64,000 bases of DNA from Pyrinomonadaceae bacterium (lineage in GTDB: Bacteria > Acidobacteriota > Blastocatellia > Pyrinomonadales > Pyrinomonadaceae): NCBI GenBank assembly GCA_017983495.1, contig JAGOBH010000003.1:124001-188000 (forward strand), given 5' to 3'. Under the pieces are notes generated by a model. The model was not told where the DNA came from. It did no database searches and saw only the letters and a program-made list of their open reading frames with translations. Below, in pieces: positions 15,920 through 23,674 of the stretch. Each line of letters opens with the position of its first letter. Position 1 is the stretch's first letter. The position numbers and the translations under genes were made by a program.

Positions 15920-18283
15920 ATGGCAGACAAACCGAAAAAGCTAGTCGTCACACCGCCGCCGACAAAATCGGCTGGCATCCACGCCGTGACCAACGCGCTT
16001 AGGCACGTCTACGGCAAGATGGGCGTCATTCACGGTACACGCGGGCTGATGAACCTCAATCAAAAGGGCGGCATCGATTGTCAATCGTGTGCGTGGCCCG
16101 ATCCGGAGCATCGGACGATAAACGAATTTTGCGAGAACGGCGCCAAAGCACTTGCCGATGAGGGCACAAAGAAAAAGATCGGTGCGGAGTTTTTTGCCGA
16201 GCACAGCGTCGCAGACCTCGCCGCCCGCGAAGATTTTTGGCTAAATAATCAAGGCCGTCTCGCCGAGCCGCTAATTCGTCGCGAAGGCGGTACGCATTAC
16301 GAGCCGATATCGTGGGACGAAGCCATCGGCCTGATCGCTGAAAAACTCAATGGACTTGATTCGCCCGACGAGGCCGTCTTTTACACCTCGGGCCGCACGT
16401 CGAACGAAGCGGCATTTCTCTACCAGCTTTTCGTGCGGCAATTTGGCACCAATAATCTGCCCGATTGCTCGAATATGTGCCACGAATCGAGCAGCGTTGC
16501 CCTCGCCGAATCGATCGGTCTTGGCAAGGCGACGATCCGGCTTGAGGATTTTGAAAAGACAGACCTCGTCATCGTCGTCGGGCAGAATCCCGGAACCAAT
16601 TCACCGCGAATGCTCTCGTCGCTCGCCGCCGCAAAGGCCGCGGGAGCGAACATGATCGCAATCAATCCGCTGCCTGAGGTCGGGCTGACGAGCTTTGTCG
16701 ACCCCAATCCGCAGCACGGCAGTTTGTTTGGAGTGCTCGGATTTAGGCCCGCAAAGCTCGCCGATCTGCATTTGCCCGTCCGCATAGGCGGCGACATGGC
16801 CGTGATCAAGGGAATGATGAAGGTGATGCTCGAACGCGAACGTGAAGCGCCGGGCACCGTTTTTGACCGCGAGTTTATCGAGGCGAAAACCACAGGGTAC
16901 GACGAAGTGGTTTCATCACTTGATTCCACTAACTGGGACGACATCATCACCGCGTCGGGCCTGACCCGCGAACAGATTGGCGAAGCCGCCGAGATGGTCC
17001 TTTCGGCAAGATCGTTCATCACTTGTTGGGCAATGGGCGTCACGCAGCACACGGACGCGGTTGCGACCATTCAGGACATCGTTAATCTGCATCTGCTTCG
17101 CGGTGCGATCGGCAAATCCGGTGCGGGACTGTGTCCTGTCCGCGGCCATTCGAACGTGCAGGGCGACCGCACGATGGGCATCTGGGAAAGGATGACGCCC
17201 GCATTTCGCGAAAATCTAGAGAGGGAATTTGGCTTTACCGCCACGCCAACTGACGGACTGAATACGGTCGAAGCCATCGCCGCGATGGCCGATGGGCGAG
17301 CCAAGATCTTTTTTGCGATGGGCGGTAACTTCGCCGCTGCGTCGCCGGATACCGATGCAGTCGCATCGGCATTATCCAACTGCGATCTGACGGTTCAGGT
17401 GATCACGAAACTAAACCGCACCGCCCTAACGCCCGGAAAGACGTCGCTCATCCTGCCGTGCCTTGGACGCTCGGAGATCGATCGGAGTACGGACACTGCG
17501 GTCCGCTTGAGGGTGGAGAACGAAGAATTTCTCGCCGGAGGAACCGGCGATGCGGACAAGAGTGTCCGCACTCCACAGGTGCAGTTTGTTTCGACCGAGA
17601 GCACGATGCTTAACGTACAGATGTCGCGCGGCATTTTCCCTCCGATATCCAAGCATCTGCGGAGCGAGTCATGGATCGTCTGCAGACTCGCGAAAGCTGT
17701 TTTGGGTGATCGCTCAAACGTCGATTGGGACGCGATGGCCGCTGACTATGATCGCATTCGCGACGCGATCTCGCGGGTCGTGCCGGGCTGTGAGAATTAC
17801 AACGAACGAATTAGGCAAGACGGCGGCTTTTATATGCCCAATCCGCCAAATCGCGGCGAGTTTCCGACCGCATCGGGTAAAGCATTGTTTCGCGCGAGCC
17901 CGCTCGAGATCGTCAAGCTTCCGCCCGGCCGTTTGTTCTTGACGACGATCCGTTCGCATGATCAGTTCAATACGACGATCTATGGACTCGACGACCGCTA
18001 TCGGGGCATCGACGGCGACCGGCACGTGATCTTTATGAACGCGAAGAATATCGCCGACCTCGGCCTCGCGGCAGGGCAAAGGGTCGATATCACCAGCTAT
18101 TTTGATTGCGTGGAACGGCACGTTTACGGTTTTGTTGTCGTGCCATACGCGATACCGTTCGATTGTTCGGCTGCATACTTTCCTGAGGCAAATCCGCTGA
18201 TACCATTAAAAAGTGTCGCAAAACGCAGCTTCACGCCGACTTCAAAATGCGTGGTTATTTCGGTCCGTGCGTCGAAGAAATAA
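15920..18283 (+). CDS. FdhF/YdeP-family molybdopterin oxidoreductase with in-frame repeat insertion
   Basis: A 787-residue molybdopterin enzyme of the FdhF/YdeP type. N-terminal GGIDCQSCAWPDPE matches YdeP-type proteins rather than a classic CxxC four-cysteine cluster. DCSNMCHESS carries the likely Mo-ligand cysteine, GQNPGTNSPRM is a cofactor loop, and a molydopterin-dinucleotide-binding domain ends the protein (from about FLTTIRSHDQFNTT). The substrate is not certain: formate or an unknown oxidised compound. fdhD lies directly upstream; no partner electron-transfer subunits are nearby. Between LPCLGRSEID and QFVSTESTM there are about 30 extra residues (roughly 521-551) encoded by an inverted palindrome pair at 17484-17574. 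Confidence 0.88.
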   Translation: MADKPKKLVVTPPPTKSAGIHAVTNALRHVYGKMGVIHGTRGLMNLNQKGGIDCQSCAWPDPEHRTINEFCENGAKALADEGTKKKIGAEFFAEHSVADLAAREDFWLNNQGRLAEPLIRREGGTHYEPISWDEAIGLIAEKLNGLDSPDEAVFYTSGRTSNEAAFLYQLFVRQFGTNNLPDCSNMCHESSSVALAESIGLGKATIRLEDFEKTDLVIVVGQNPGTNSPRMLSSLAAAKAAGANMIAINPLPEVGLTSFVDPNPQHGSLFGVLGFRPAKLADLHLPVRIGGDMAVIKGMMKVMLEREREAPGTVFDREFIEAKTTGYDEVVSSLDSTNWDDIITASGLTREQIGEAAEMVLSARSFITCWAMGVTQHTDAVATIQDIVNLHLLRGAIGKSGAGLCPVRGHSNVQGDRTMGIWERMTPAFRENLEREFGFTATPTDGLNTVEAIAAMADGRAKIFFAMGGNFAAASPDTDAVASALSNCDLTVQVITKLNRTALTPGKTSLILPCLGRSEIDRSTDTAVRLRVENEEFLAGGTGDADKSVRTPQVQFVSTESTMLNVQMSRGIFPPISKHLRSESWIVCRLAKAVLGDRSNVDWDAMAADYDRIRDAISRVVPGCENYNERIRQDGGFYMPNPPNRGEFPTASGKALFRASPLEIVKLPPGRLFLTTIRSHDQFNTTIYGLDDRYRGIDGDRHVIFMNAKNIADLGLAAGQRVDITSYFDCVERHVYGFVVVPYAIPFDCSAAYFPEANPLIPLKSVAKRSFTPTSKCVVISVRASKK
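17484..17506 (+). repeat. Left arm of palindrome pair inside the molybdoenzyme gene
   Basis: A 23-nt arm beginning GGAGTACGGACACT. It matches the inverse of 17552-17574 at 19 of 23 positions and contains its own small hairpin (CGGAC and GTCCG). Confidence 0.7.
17552..17574 (-). repeat. Right arm of palindrome pair inside the molybdoenzyme gene
   Basis: A 23-nt arm ending GTGTCCGCACTCC, inverse of the left arm. It contains a perfect hairpin GCGGAC, six-base loop, GTCCGC. Confidence 0.7.
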
Positions 18284-18288
18284 GATCG

Positions 18289-18357
18289 GCCACGAATTGC
18301 ACGAATGCCACGAATAATGAGGAAAAAATAGTTCGAGCTATTCGTGCAATTCGTGGC
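18289..18357. repeat. CACGAAT-type 9-nt-period inverted repeat
   Basis: CACGAAT copies at 18291, 18300 and 18309, exactly 9 nt apart, and inverted copies ATTCGTG at 18340 and 18349. The ends are GCC and GGC, as in the element at 14946. It lies between the molybdoenzyme gene and purF. Confidence 0.8.
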
Positions 18358-18388
18358 TAAATTCTTTTTGTGGCAAAATAGAGATCAG

Positions 18389-19774
18389 ATGGAACTCGTC
18401 CTCGATAAATTTCACGAAGAATGTGGCATCTTCGGCATCTTCGGTCACGCGGAGGCGTCGACGCTGACGCAGTTGGGGCTATTTGCCCTGCAGCATCGCG
18501 GCCAGGAGGCGTGCGGTATCGTTACGGCTGAGGACGAAGATCTGCATCAGCATCGTGCGATCGGGCTGGTTGCCGATGTGCTGAATCCGGAGATCCTCAA
18601 GAAATTGACAGGTACTGCAGCGATCGGCCACACGCGATATTCGACCGCGGGAAAGAACACCATCAAAGAAGTCCAACCTTTTTCGGTAACCTGTCAGCAT
18701 GGCAAGATCGCCGTCTGCCACAATGGTAATCTGCCGTTTGCAGATCAGAGACGGTCCGAACTCGAACAATCAGGAGCGATCTTTTCGTCAACCTCCGACA
18801 CCGAGACTATTCTGCACGGCATTGCCCGTACGCCTGCCGGGAATGCCATTGAGGCAATTGAAAAGGTTCTCAAGGATACCGAAGGAGCGTTTTGCTTGCT
18901 GTTCCTGACACCAACGGCAATGATCGCAGTTCGCGATCCGCGTGGGTTTAGGCCCCTTGTGCTCGGCAAGTTTCAGGATGCGTGGTGCGTCGCGTCTGAA
19001 ACGTGCGCGTTTGACCTGATCGACGCCGAATACGTCCGTGAGGTCGAACCCGGCGAGATGCTGATCATCGACGATTCGGGTGTCCATTCATCAAAGCCAT
19101 TCGAACGGAAGCCGGTGTCAGTGTGCTCTTTCGAGCACGTCTATTTTTCGCGGCCCGATTCGACGATCTTTGACCGCTCAGTCAACGAATCACGACACAA
19201 GATGGGCCGTCAACTCGCCATCGAGCAGCCTGTCGACGCCGATCTGATCGTGCCGGTGCCGGACTCGGGCGTTGCTGCGGCAATCGGCTTTGCTGCCGAA
19301 TCGGGCATCAATTTTCGCCAGGCGATAATCCGCAACCACTATGTCGGCCGGACGTTCATCGAGCCGTCACAATCGATCCGTTCGTTTGGCGTACGTCTCA
19401 AGCTAAACCCGATCAAGGATCTGATCAATGGCCGCCGCGTGGTGCTCGTCGATGATTCGATCGTTCGTGGAACGACGTCGAAGAAGATCGTCGAGATGGT
19501 TCGCGAAGCCGGAGCGACCGAGGTGCATATGCGTATCTCGTGCCCCCCGACGACCCATTCTTGCTACTACGGCGTCGACACGCCACACCGCAGCGACCTG
19601 ATCGCTGCTAAAATGTCAGTCGACGAGGTCCGCGATTATATCGGTGCCGACACGCTCGGCTATCTCTCGCTCGACGGTATGCTTTCCTGCATCGGCCTCG
19701 ACCCTGCGACCACCTGCAACGCCTGCTGGAGCGGTAAGTATCCGACGCTAATTGCAAACGGCAAAGCTGCCTGA
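18389..19774 (+). CDS. purF: Amidophosphoribosyltransferase
   Basis: Catalyses the first committed step of purine synthesis: PRPP plus glutamine to phosphoribosylamine. About 461 residues. The nucleophile is Cys12 in EECGIFGIFG, so an 11-residue propeptide must be removed. The glutaminase domain follows (TRYSTAGKNTIKEVQPF), then the PRPP-binding loop RVVLVDDSIVRGTTSKK. C-terminal cysteines (TTCNACWSGKYP), with others upstream, point to the iron-sulfur type known from Bacillus. The longer open frame begins in the upstream repeat, so the ATG at 18389 is chosen. Confidence 0.96.
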   Translation: MELVLDKFHEECGIFGIFGHAEASTLTQLGLFALQHRGQEACGIVTAEDEDLHQHRAIGLVADVLNPEILKKLTGTAAIGHTRYSTAGKNTIKEVQPFSVTCQHGKIAVCHNGNLPFADQRRSELEQSGAIFSSTSDTETILHGIARTPAGNAIEAIEKVLKDTEGAFCLLFLTPTAMIAVRDPRGFRPLVLGKFQDAWCVASETCAFDLIDAEYVREVEPGEMLIIDDSGVHSSKPFERKPVSVCSFEHVYFSRPDSTIFDRSVNESRHKMGRQLAIEQPVDADLIVPVPDSGVAAAIGFAAESGINFRQAIIRNHYVGRTFIEPSQSIRSFGVRLKLNPIKDLINGRRVVLVDDSIVRGTTSKKIVEMVREAGATEVHMRISCPPTTHSCYYGVDTPHRSDLIAAKMSVDEVRDYIGADTLGYLSLDGMLSCIGLDPATTCNACWSGKYPTLIANGKAA

Positions 19775-19827
19775 CAACTCAAACCTTTCATTTTTCATCT
19801 CAATGAGGTAGACTGACCTTCCTCTAT

Positions 19828-20200
19828 GGGGGCGACAGGCTTCGACAGGGGCTTGTATAGATCTTTGAATGCACGTCGGGCTTGTAAGGTTAGCTCGTTA
19901 AAAAAACTTTGCAAAAACAAATGCTAATCAAGAATTAGCCCTTGCTGCCTAATTAACTTTAGCTCCAGCAATGTCAACGGGGAAGTCCGCCTGATGCGAC
20001 CCTACTTGGCATAACTCAGTTCAGGCTCGGGCCCGTTCACCACCTGCGAACGGGGCTTAAAGTCAGTCAGGTTAGCCTTTGGAGAGGTCTTGTCGGTTCA
20101 TCTGCTCTTCTAAGGCGAAACATAAGTGAACTCGACTAAACGTGTAGATTTCACTGGTCGCAACCTTTGGATGCGGGTTCGATTCCCGCCGCCTCCACCA
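19828..20200 (+). ncRNA. ssrA: Transfer-messenger RNA
   Basis: The 5' end GGGGGCGACAGGCTTCGAC and the 3' end GGTTCGATTCCCGCCGCCTC plus ACCA form the tRNA-like half: GGGGGCG pairs with CGCCTCC, and a T-loop is present. The tag reading frame starts at 19911 with GCA and ends with TAA at 19950-19952. It encodes AKTNANQELALAA, a normal proteolysis tag ending in ALAA. The RNA rescues stalled ribosomes with SmpB, which is not in the window. A terminator follows at 20229. Confidence 0.97.
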
Positions 20201-20228
20201 TCTTTATTTTCTTAAAGTCAGGATTGTG

Positions 20229-20258
20229 AAAAAGGACCTTTGATGAAGGTCCTTTTTT
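20229..20258 (+). terminator. Intrinsic terminator of the tmRNA gene
   Basis: The stem AAAAGGACCTT pairs with AAGGTCCTTTT around a 5-nt loop and runs into a T6 tract. Confidence 0.85.
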
Positions 20259-20285
20259 GCTATGTCGATTGTCTCGAAATCGGGT

Positions 20286-20291
20286 TATAAT
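20286..20291 (+). promoter_or_regulatory. Candidate -10 box TATAAT
   Basis: A perfect TATAAT lies 8 nt before the ATG at 20299 and 32 nt before an alternative ATG at 20323. No convincing -35 is visible. If it is used, the first ATG would be almost leaderless, or the second ATG is the true start. Confidence 0.35.
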
Positions 20292-20298
20292 CGTGCAT

Positions 20299-21489
20299 AT
20301 GCTGAGTAGATTCCAAGTCATCATGAGGGTCATAGCTTTAGCATGTGTATTGTTCGGCTGCCAATTTAACTCACCGGCGCAGTCGACTGTCAATGCTCTC
20401 AAAAGTATGTTGCGTAGCGATGCGGGATTTCAGGACAGCGACTTTGCCGCGCTCGATAAGGGCGAGACTGTGGTCCGGTCGTTGAAACGTGACGAGAAGC
20501 GGGAAGTCTCGATCTGCGGGGTGATAAAACTGCAGAACATGCCGGAAATTTCGTTGCCTGCTCTGGTCGAAAAACTCTCGCAAAGAACTAACAAGACCGT
20601 GATGAAGTGGGGCGTGTTCGGCAATCCTCCTGTTGCTGATGACCTGCAAACGCTTGAACTTGAAGATCGTGATCTCGACGAAATGAAAAAATGCGAGGTC
20701 GGAAACTGTGATCTCAAGTTGTCGGCGGATATGATCAATCGTCTGCGAAATGAGGTAAACTGGGCTGCTCCGGACCACGGTGCCCGGGCAATGCAGTTGT
20801 ACCGCCAAATGCTGACGGAATATGTGGTTGATTACCTAAAGAATGGCAACAAGGCCCTGCTGCAGTATGACAATCGGAAAACGCCGGTTCGACTGGCCGA
20901 CGATCATCGGATGCTGCTAGACGGAGCCTTGTTTCTGGACGAGATCTCTCCGGAATTTGGGAAATATCTAAGGCAATTCCCCGGGTTTGAACTTTCAGGT
21001 GTTGAGAACACGGTCGATTGGACCAAGGTCGATTTTGGATTAAAGCCGATCCTTTCGATCACTCACACAACATCGTATACCTTCCAGGATAACAATATCC
21101 CACAGTTCCTTATCGCCACCAAAGGTATTTACGCCAGTAGATATATTGACTCGTCATTGGCGTTGATATTGCTGATTCGTGAGTCGGCAGGAGAAACGTC
21201 GAACGCATACCTCGTCTTCACCAACATCTCAAGATCAAACTCACTGAGCGGTCTTTTCAGCGGCCTTAAACGCAGCATTGTTTCGTCTGAGTCCGAGGGA
21301 AGGGTCAGGGATATGCTTGTTGAGTCAAAAGCCAAACTTCAACAGGTTCCCACGTCACCTGTCAGCACCTCGCAGACATCCGAAAGCAGCATTCTCAACG
21401 GTATCGGGCTTAAATCGATAATGATGCTGGCGTTGGTACTGATCGCAGGAATGTTGGTATTTTTCCTTTTCCGGAGAAGGATCCGATGA
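20299..21489 (+). CDS. Membrane-anchored exported protein of unknown function
   Basis: About 397 residues. The N-terminus is a signal sequence (VIALACVLFGCQF, possibly a lipobox). A long periplasmic body follows, then a C-terminal membrane helix (about 370-390, MMLALVLIAGMLVFFLF) with a basic tail RRRIR. The body includes a Cys pair (KKCEVGNCDLKL) and an aromatic-rich middle. I do not recognise the domain. The start is uncertain: ATG at 20299 or 20323. It follows the tmRNA terminator and precedes murI by 97 nt. Confidence 0.65.
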   Translation: MLSRFQVIMRVIALACVLFGCQFNSPAQSTVNALKSMLRSDAGFQDSDFAALDKGETVVRSLKRDEKREVSICGVIKLQNMPEISLPALVEKLSQRTNKTVMKWGVFGNPPVADDLQTLELEDRDLDEMKKCEVGNCDLKLSADMINRLRNEVNWAAPDHGARAMQLYRQMLTEYVVDYLKNGNKALLQYDNRKTPVRLADDHRMLLDGALFLDEISPEFGKYLRQFPGFELSGVENTVDWTKVDFGLKPILSITHTTSYTFQDNNIPQFLIATKGIYASRYIDSSLALILLIRESAGETSNAYLVFTNISRSNSLSGLFSGLKRSIVSSESEGRVRDMLVESKAKLQQVPTSPVSTSQTSESSILNGIGLKSIMMLALVLIAGMLVFFLFRRRIR

Positions 21490-21586
21490 TGCGCCGGGCA
21501 ATGAAGCGTTCGTCATTTAGCAGATCGAACTTCGGCGTGTTAGATTCATTCCTTGCCGCCTGCAGTCTTTTGGCGGAACAAAACCT

Positions 21587-22441
21587 GTGATAGATCAGTT
21601 GCCAATCGGAATTTTTGACTCAGGCGTAGGTGGACTGACGGTCTATCGAGCGCTGCACAACCGTCTGCCGAATGAGCATTTTATTTATCTTGGCGACACT
21701 GCGCGCGTGCCCTATGGGACGAAATCGCTTGCGACCGTCGAACGGTACGCGATCGAGAATTCGCAGTTTCTCGCGTCTCGCGGGATCAAGATGCTGGTTG
21801 TCGCGTGCAATACGGCCTCGGCCCTGGCATTGCCCAAAATTCGCGAAAGGATCGGGATCGACGTTGTCGGTGTGATCGGCCCAGGCGGGAGAAAGGCGGT
21901 CGAGATCACAAGCGGAACAGAAAATCCGAGGATCGGTGTCATCGCGACCGAAGCAACGGTCGCCAGCAACGCCTATTTCGAAGCAATCAGGCGAGCGTCG
22001 GCTACGGCCGAAGTTTATCAGACCGGATGCCCGCTATTCGTGCCGCTGGCCGAAGAAGGCTGGACTCAGGAAACTGAGACATTTTCGATCGCCGCAAAAT
22101 ACCTGGCAAAAATGAAGGAGTTTGGACCGGACGCTCTCGTCCTCGGATGCACACACTACCCGATCCTACGTGACGTCATCCAGCAGACGGTTGGCGAAAA
22201 TGTTAAGCTTATTGATTCCGGCGAGGCGACTGCGGACGAGGTCGCCCAGTTATTGATCGAGAAAGGGCTGCAGAATCCGAATGCAGTTGTCGGCAGCCGC
22301 AAACTGTGTGATGACCTTGATCATTTTTATGTGACCGACGCTGCTGACCGCTTTGGCCGCGTCGCTGAGAGATTTTTAGGAACAATGCCGTCCAAACTCG
22401 AAGCGATCGAGGTGTTTGGGGTAGATAAACTTGAGAATTAA
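21587..22441 (+). CDS. murI: Glutamate racemase
   Basis: Makes D-glutamate for peptidoglycan. The 284-residue protein carries both catalytic cysteine motifs, VACNTASALALPKI and LGCTHYPIL, and the N-terminal IFDSGVGGLTV with the catalytic Asp-Ser pair. The start codon is GTG. Its stop is followed at once by an ACAGGAT-type repeat. Confidence 0.96.
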   Translation: MIDQLPIGIFDSGVGGLTVYRALHNRLPNEHFIYLGDTARVPYGTKSLATVERYAIENSQFLASRGIKMLVVACNTASALALPKIRERIGIDVVGVIGPGGRKAVEITSGTENPRIGVIATEATVASNAYFEAIRRASATAEVYQTGCPLFVPLAEEGWTQETETFSIAAKYLAKMKEFGPDALVLGCTHYPILRDVIQQTVGENVKLIDSGEATADEVAQLLIEKGLQNPNAVVGSRKLCDDLDHFYVTDAADRFGRVAERFLGTMPSKLEAIEVFGVDKLEN

Positions 22442-22553
22442 ACAGGATGGACAGGATATAGAGGATGGCAAGACCGTAATTACGAAGACATGTTTGTTAT
22501 TAGAACAGCCTTTTGGTTTAAAATAATGATCCTGCCCATCCTGTGTATCCTGT
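22442..22553. repeat. ACAGGAT-type inverted repeat, second copy
   Basis: ACAGGAT at 22442 and 22451 and a degenerate AGAGGAT at 22460 lie 9 nt apart. Inverted copies ATCCTGC (22529), ATCCTGT (22538) and ATCCTGT (22547) are also 9 nt apart. The element fills almost the whole gap between murI and rph. Confidence 0.75.
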
Positions 22554-22571
22554 TTGAGTAATTGTTAATAA

Positions 22572-23291
22572 ATGAACTACGCGAGAATAGATAACAGAAC
22601 CTACGATCAGATCCGAAACACCAAGATCACGCCGAACATTTCGCCTTATGCCGAAGGTTCGGCATTGATCGAGGTTGGCGGCACTAAGGTCATATGTACC
22701 GCGTCGGTCGAGGATCGCGTGCCGATGTTCATGCGAAACAAGGGGCTCGGGTGGGTTACGGCAGAATACGCCATGTTGCCGCGTGCAACAAACACGCGCA
22801 CACAGCGTGAGACGAGCCGGCCATCGGGTCGAACGCAGGAGATACAGCGATTGATCGGGCGCAGTCTGCGTGCCGTAGTCGACCAGAGGCTGCTCGGTGA
22901 ACGCCAGATCTATCTTGACTGCGATGTTATTCAGGCAGATGGTGGCACTCGCTGTGCCTCGATCACGGGAGCGTATGTCGCGCTCGCGCTTGCTTGCCGC
23001 AAGCTCGTGAAACAGGGAGTTATTCGAACTTCTCCGATCCTGAGCGAGGTCGCCGCAGTCAGTGTCGGGATCATCGAAGGCACACCGATCCTCGACCTCG
23101 CCTACACCGAGGACTCGAACGCCGATGTCGATATGAACGTTGTTTGCACGGGCCTTGGCAAATTCATCGAATTGCAGGGAACGGCCGAAAAGGAGCCATT
23201 CTCACGCGAGCAAATGGACGAAATGCTGATCCTCGCGGACATAGGCGTTAAGAAACTTTTTGAGATCCAGCGGAATGCGTTGGCTGGTTAA
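22572..23291 (+). CDS. rph: Ribonuclease PH
   Basis: A phosphorolytic 3'-exonuclease that trims tRNA precursors. At 239 residues it has the family length. Blocks are [34 protein letters not shown] text (here [18 protein letters not shown]), then [33 protein letters not shown] and [15 protein letters not shown]. It is separated from murI by a palindromic repeat and probably has its own promoter or is read through. Confidence 0.96.
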   Translation: MNYARIDNRTYDQIRNTKITPNISPYAEGSALIEVGGTKVICTASVEDRVPMFMRNKGLGWVTAEYAMLPRATNTRTQRETSRPSGRTQEIQRLIGRSLRAVVDQRLLGERQIYLDCDVIQADGGTRCASITGAYVALALACRKLVKQGVIRTSPILSEVAAVSVGIIEGTPILDLAYTEDSNADVDMNVVCTGLGKFIELQGTAEKEPFSREQMDEMLILADIGVKKLFEIQRNALAG

Positions 23292-23327
23292 CAACGGCGT
23301 GTCTATTAAGACTCGTCGAATTTGAAC

Positions 23328-23648
23328 CTATTGGAAATGATAATGCCAGTTTCCGTCAGACTCGCGGGCTACGGTCTCCTCCGATTCGAAACCTATATGA
23401 ACGAAAGACCTTCCATTGACTGGATAATCACGAGTTTCAAGAATAGTGCGAAGGGAACACATCAAAGCAGCATCAGAGATTAACTTATGCTTTTCGCGGT
23501 CGGTCTGAACGCAAATCCAAAAAACCAGGTGCTTAGGGTGAATATCGTATGAGCCGTACCAGGTGACCCAGAATTTCTCTTTGCAGACCGTGCCGATCAG
23601 CTTCGATATATCACTTTTTATCAGTCGTACTTTAAGAGCTAAGAACAT
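23328..23648 (-). CDS. Small protein of unknown function
   Basis: An open frame of 106 residues rich in Lys, Trp, His and Phe (for example FWVTWYGSYDIHPKHLVFWI and SFVHIGFESEETV). Its composition looks like a real cytosolic protein. It has no signal, membrane span or family I recognise, and no Shine-Dalgarno is evident. It lies between rph (convergent) and a D-aminoacylase gene (same strand, downstream to upstream gap 26 nt). Confidence 0.5.
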   Translation of the reverse strand: MFLALKVRLIKSDISKLIGTVCKEKFWVTWYGSYDIHPKHLVFWICVQTDREKHKLISDAALMCSLRTILETRDYPVNGRSFVHIGFESEETVARESDGNWHYHFQ

Positions 23649-23674
23649 TTTGATTTGAGCTTAACCGCGAGCTG

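Noticed and set aside
18344..18388. Upstream extension of purF
   Set aside because: It is encoded by the CACGAAT repeat and would place extra residues before the propeptide of the catalytic Cys.
20161..20200. A separate tRNA gene
   Set aside because: The T-loop and CCA belong to the tRNA-like half of the tmRNA, whose 5' end pairs with it.
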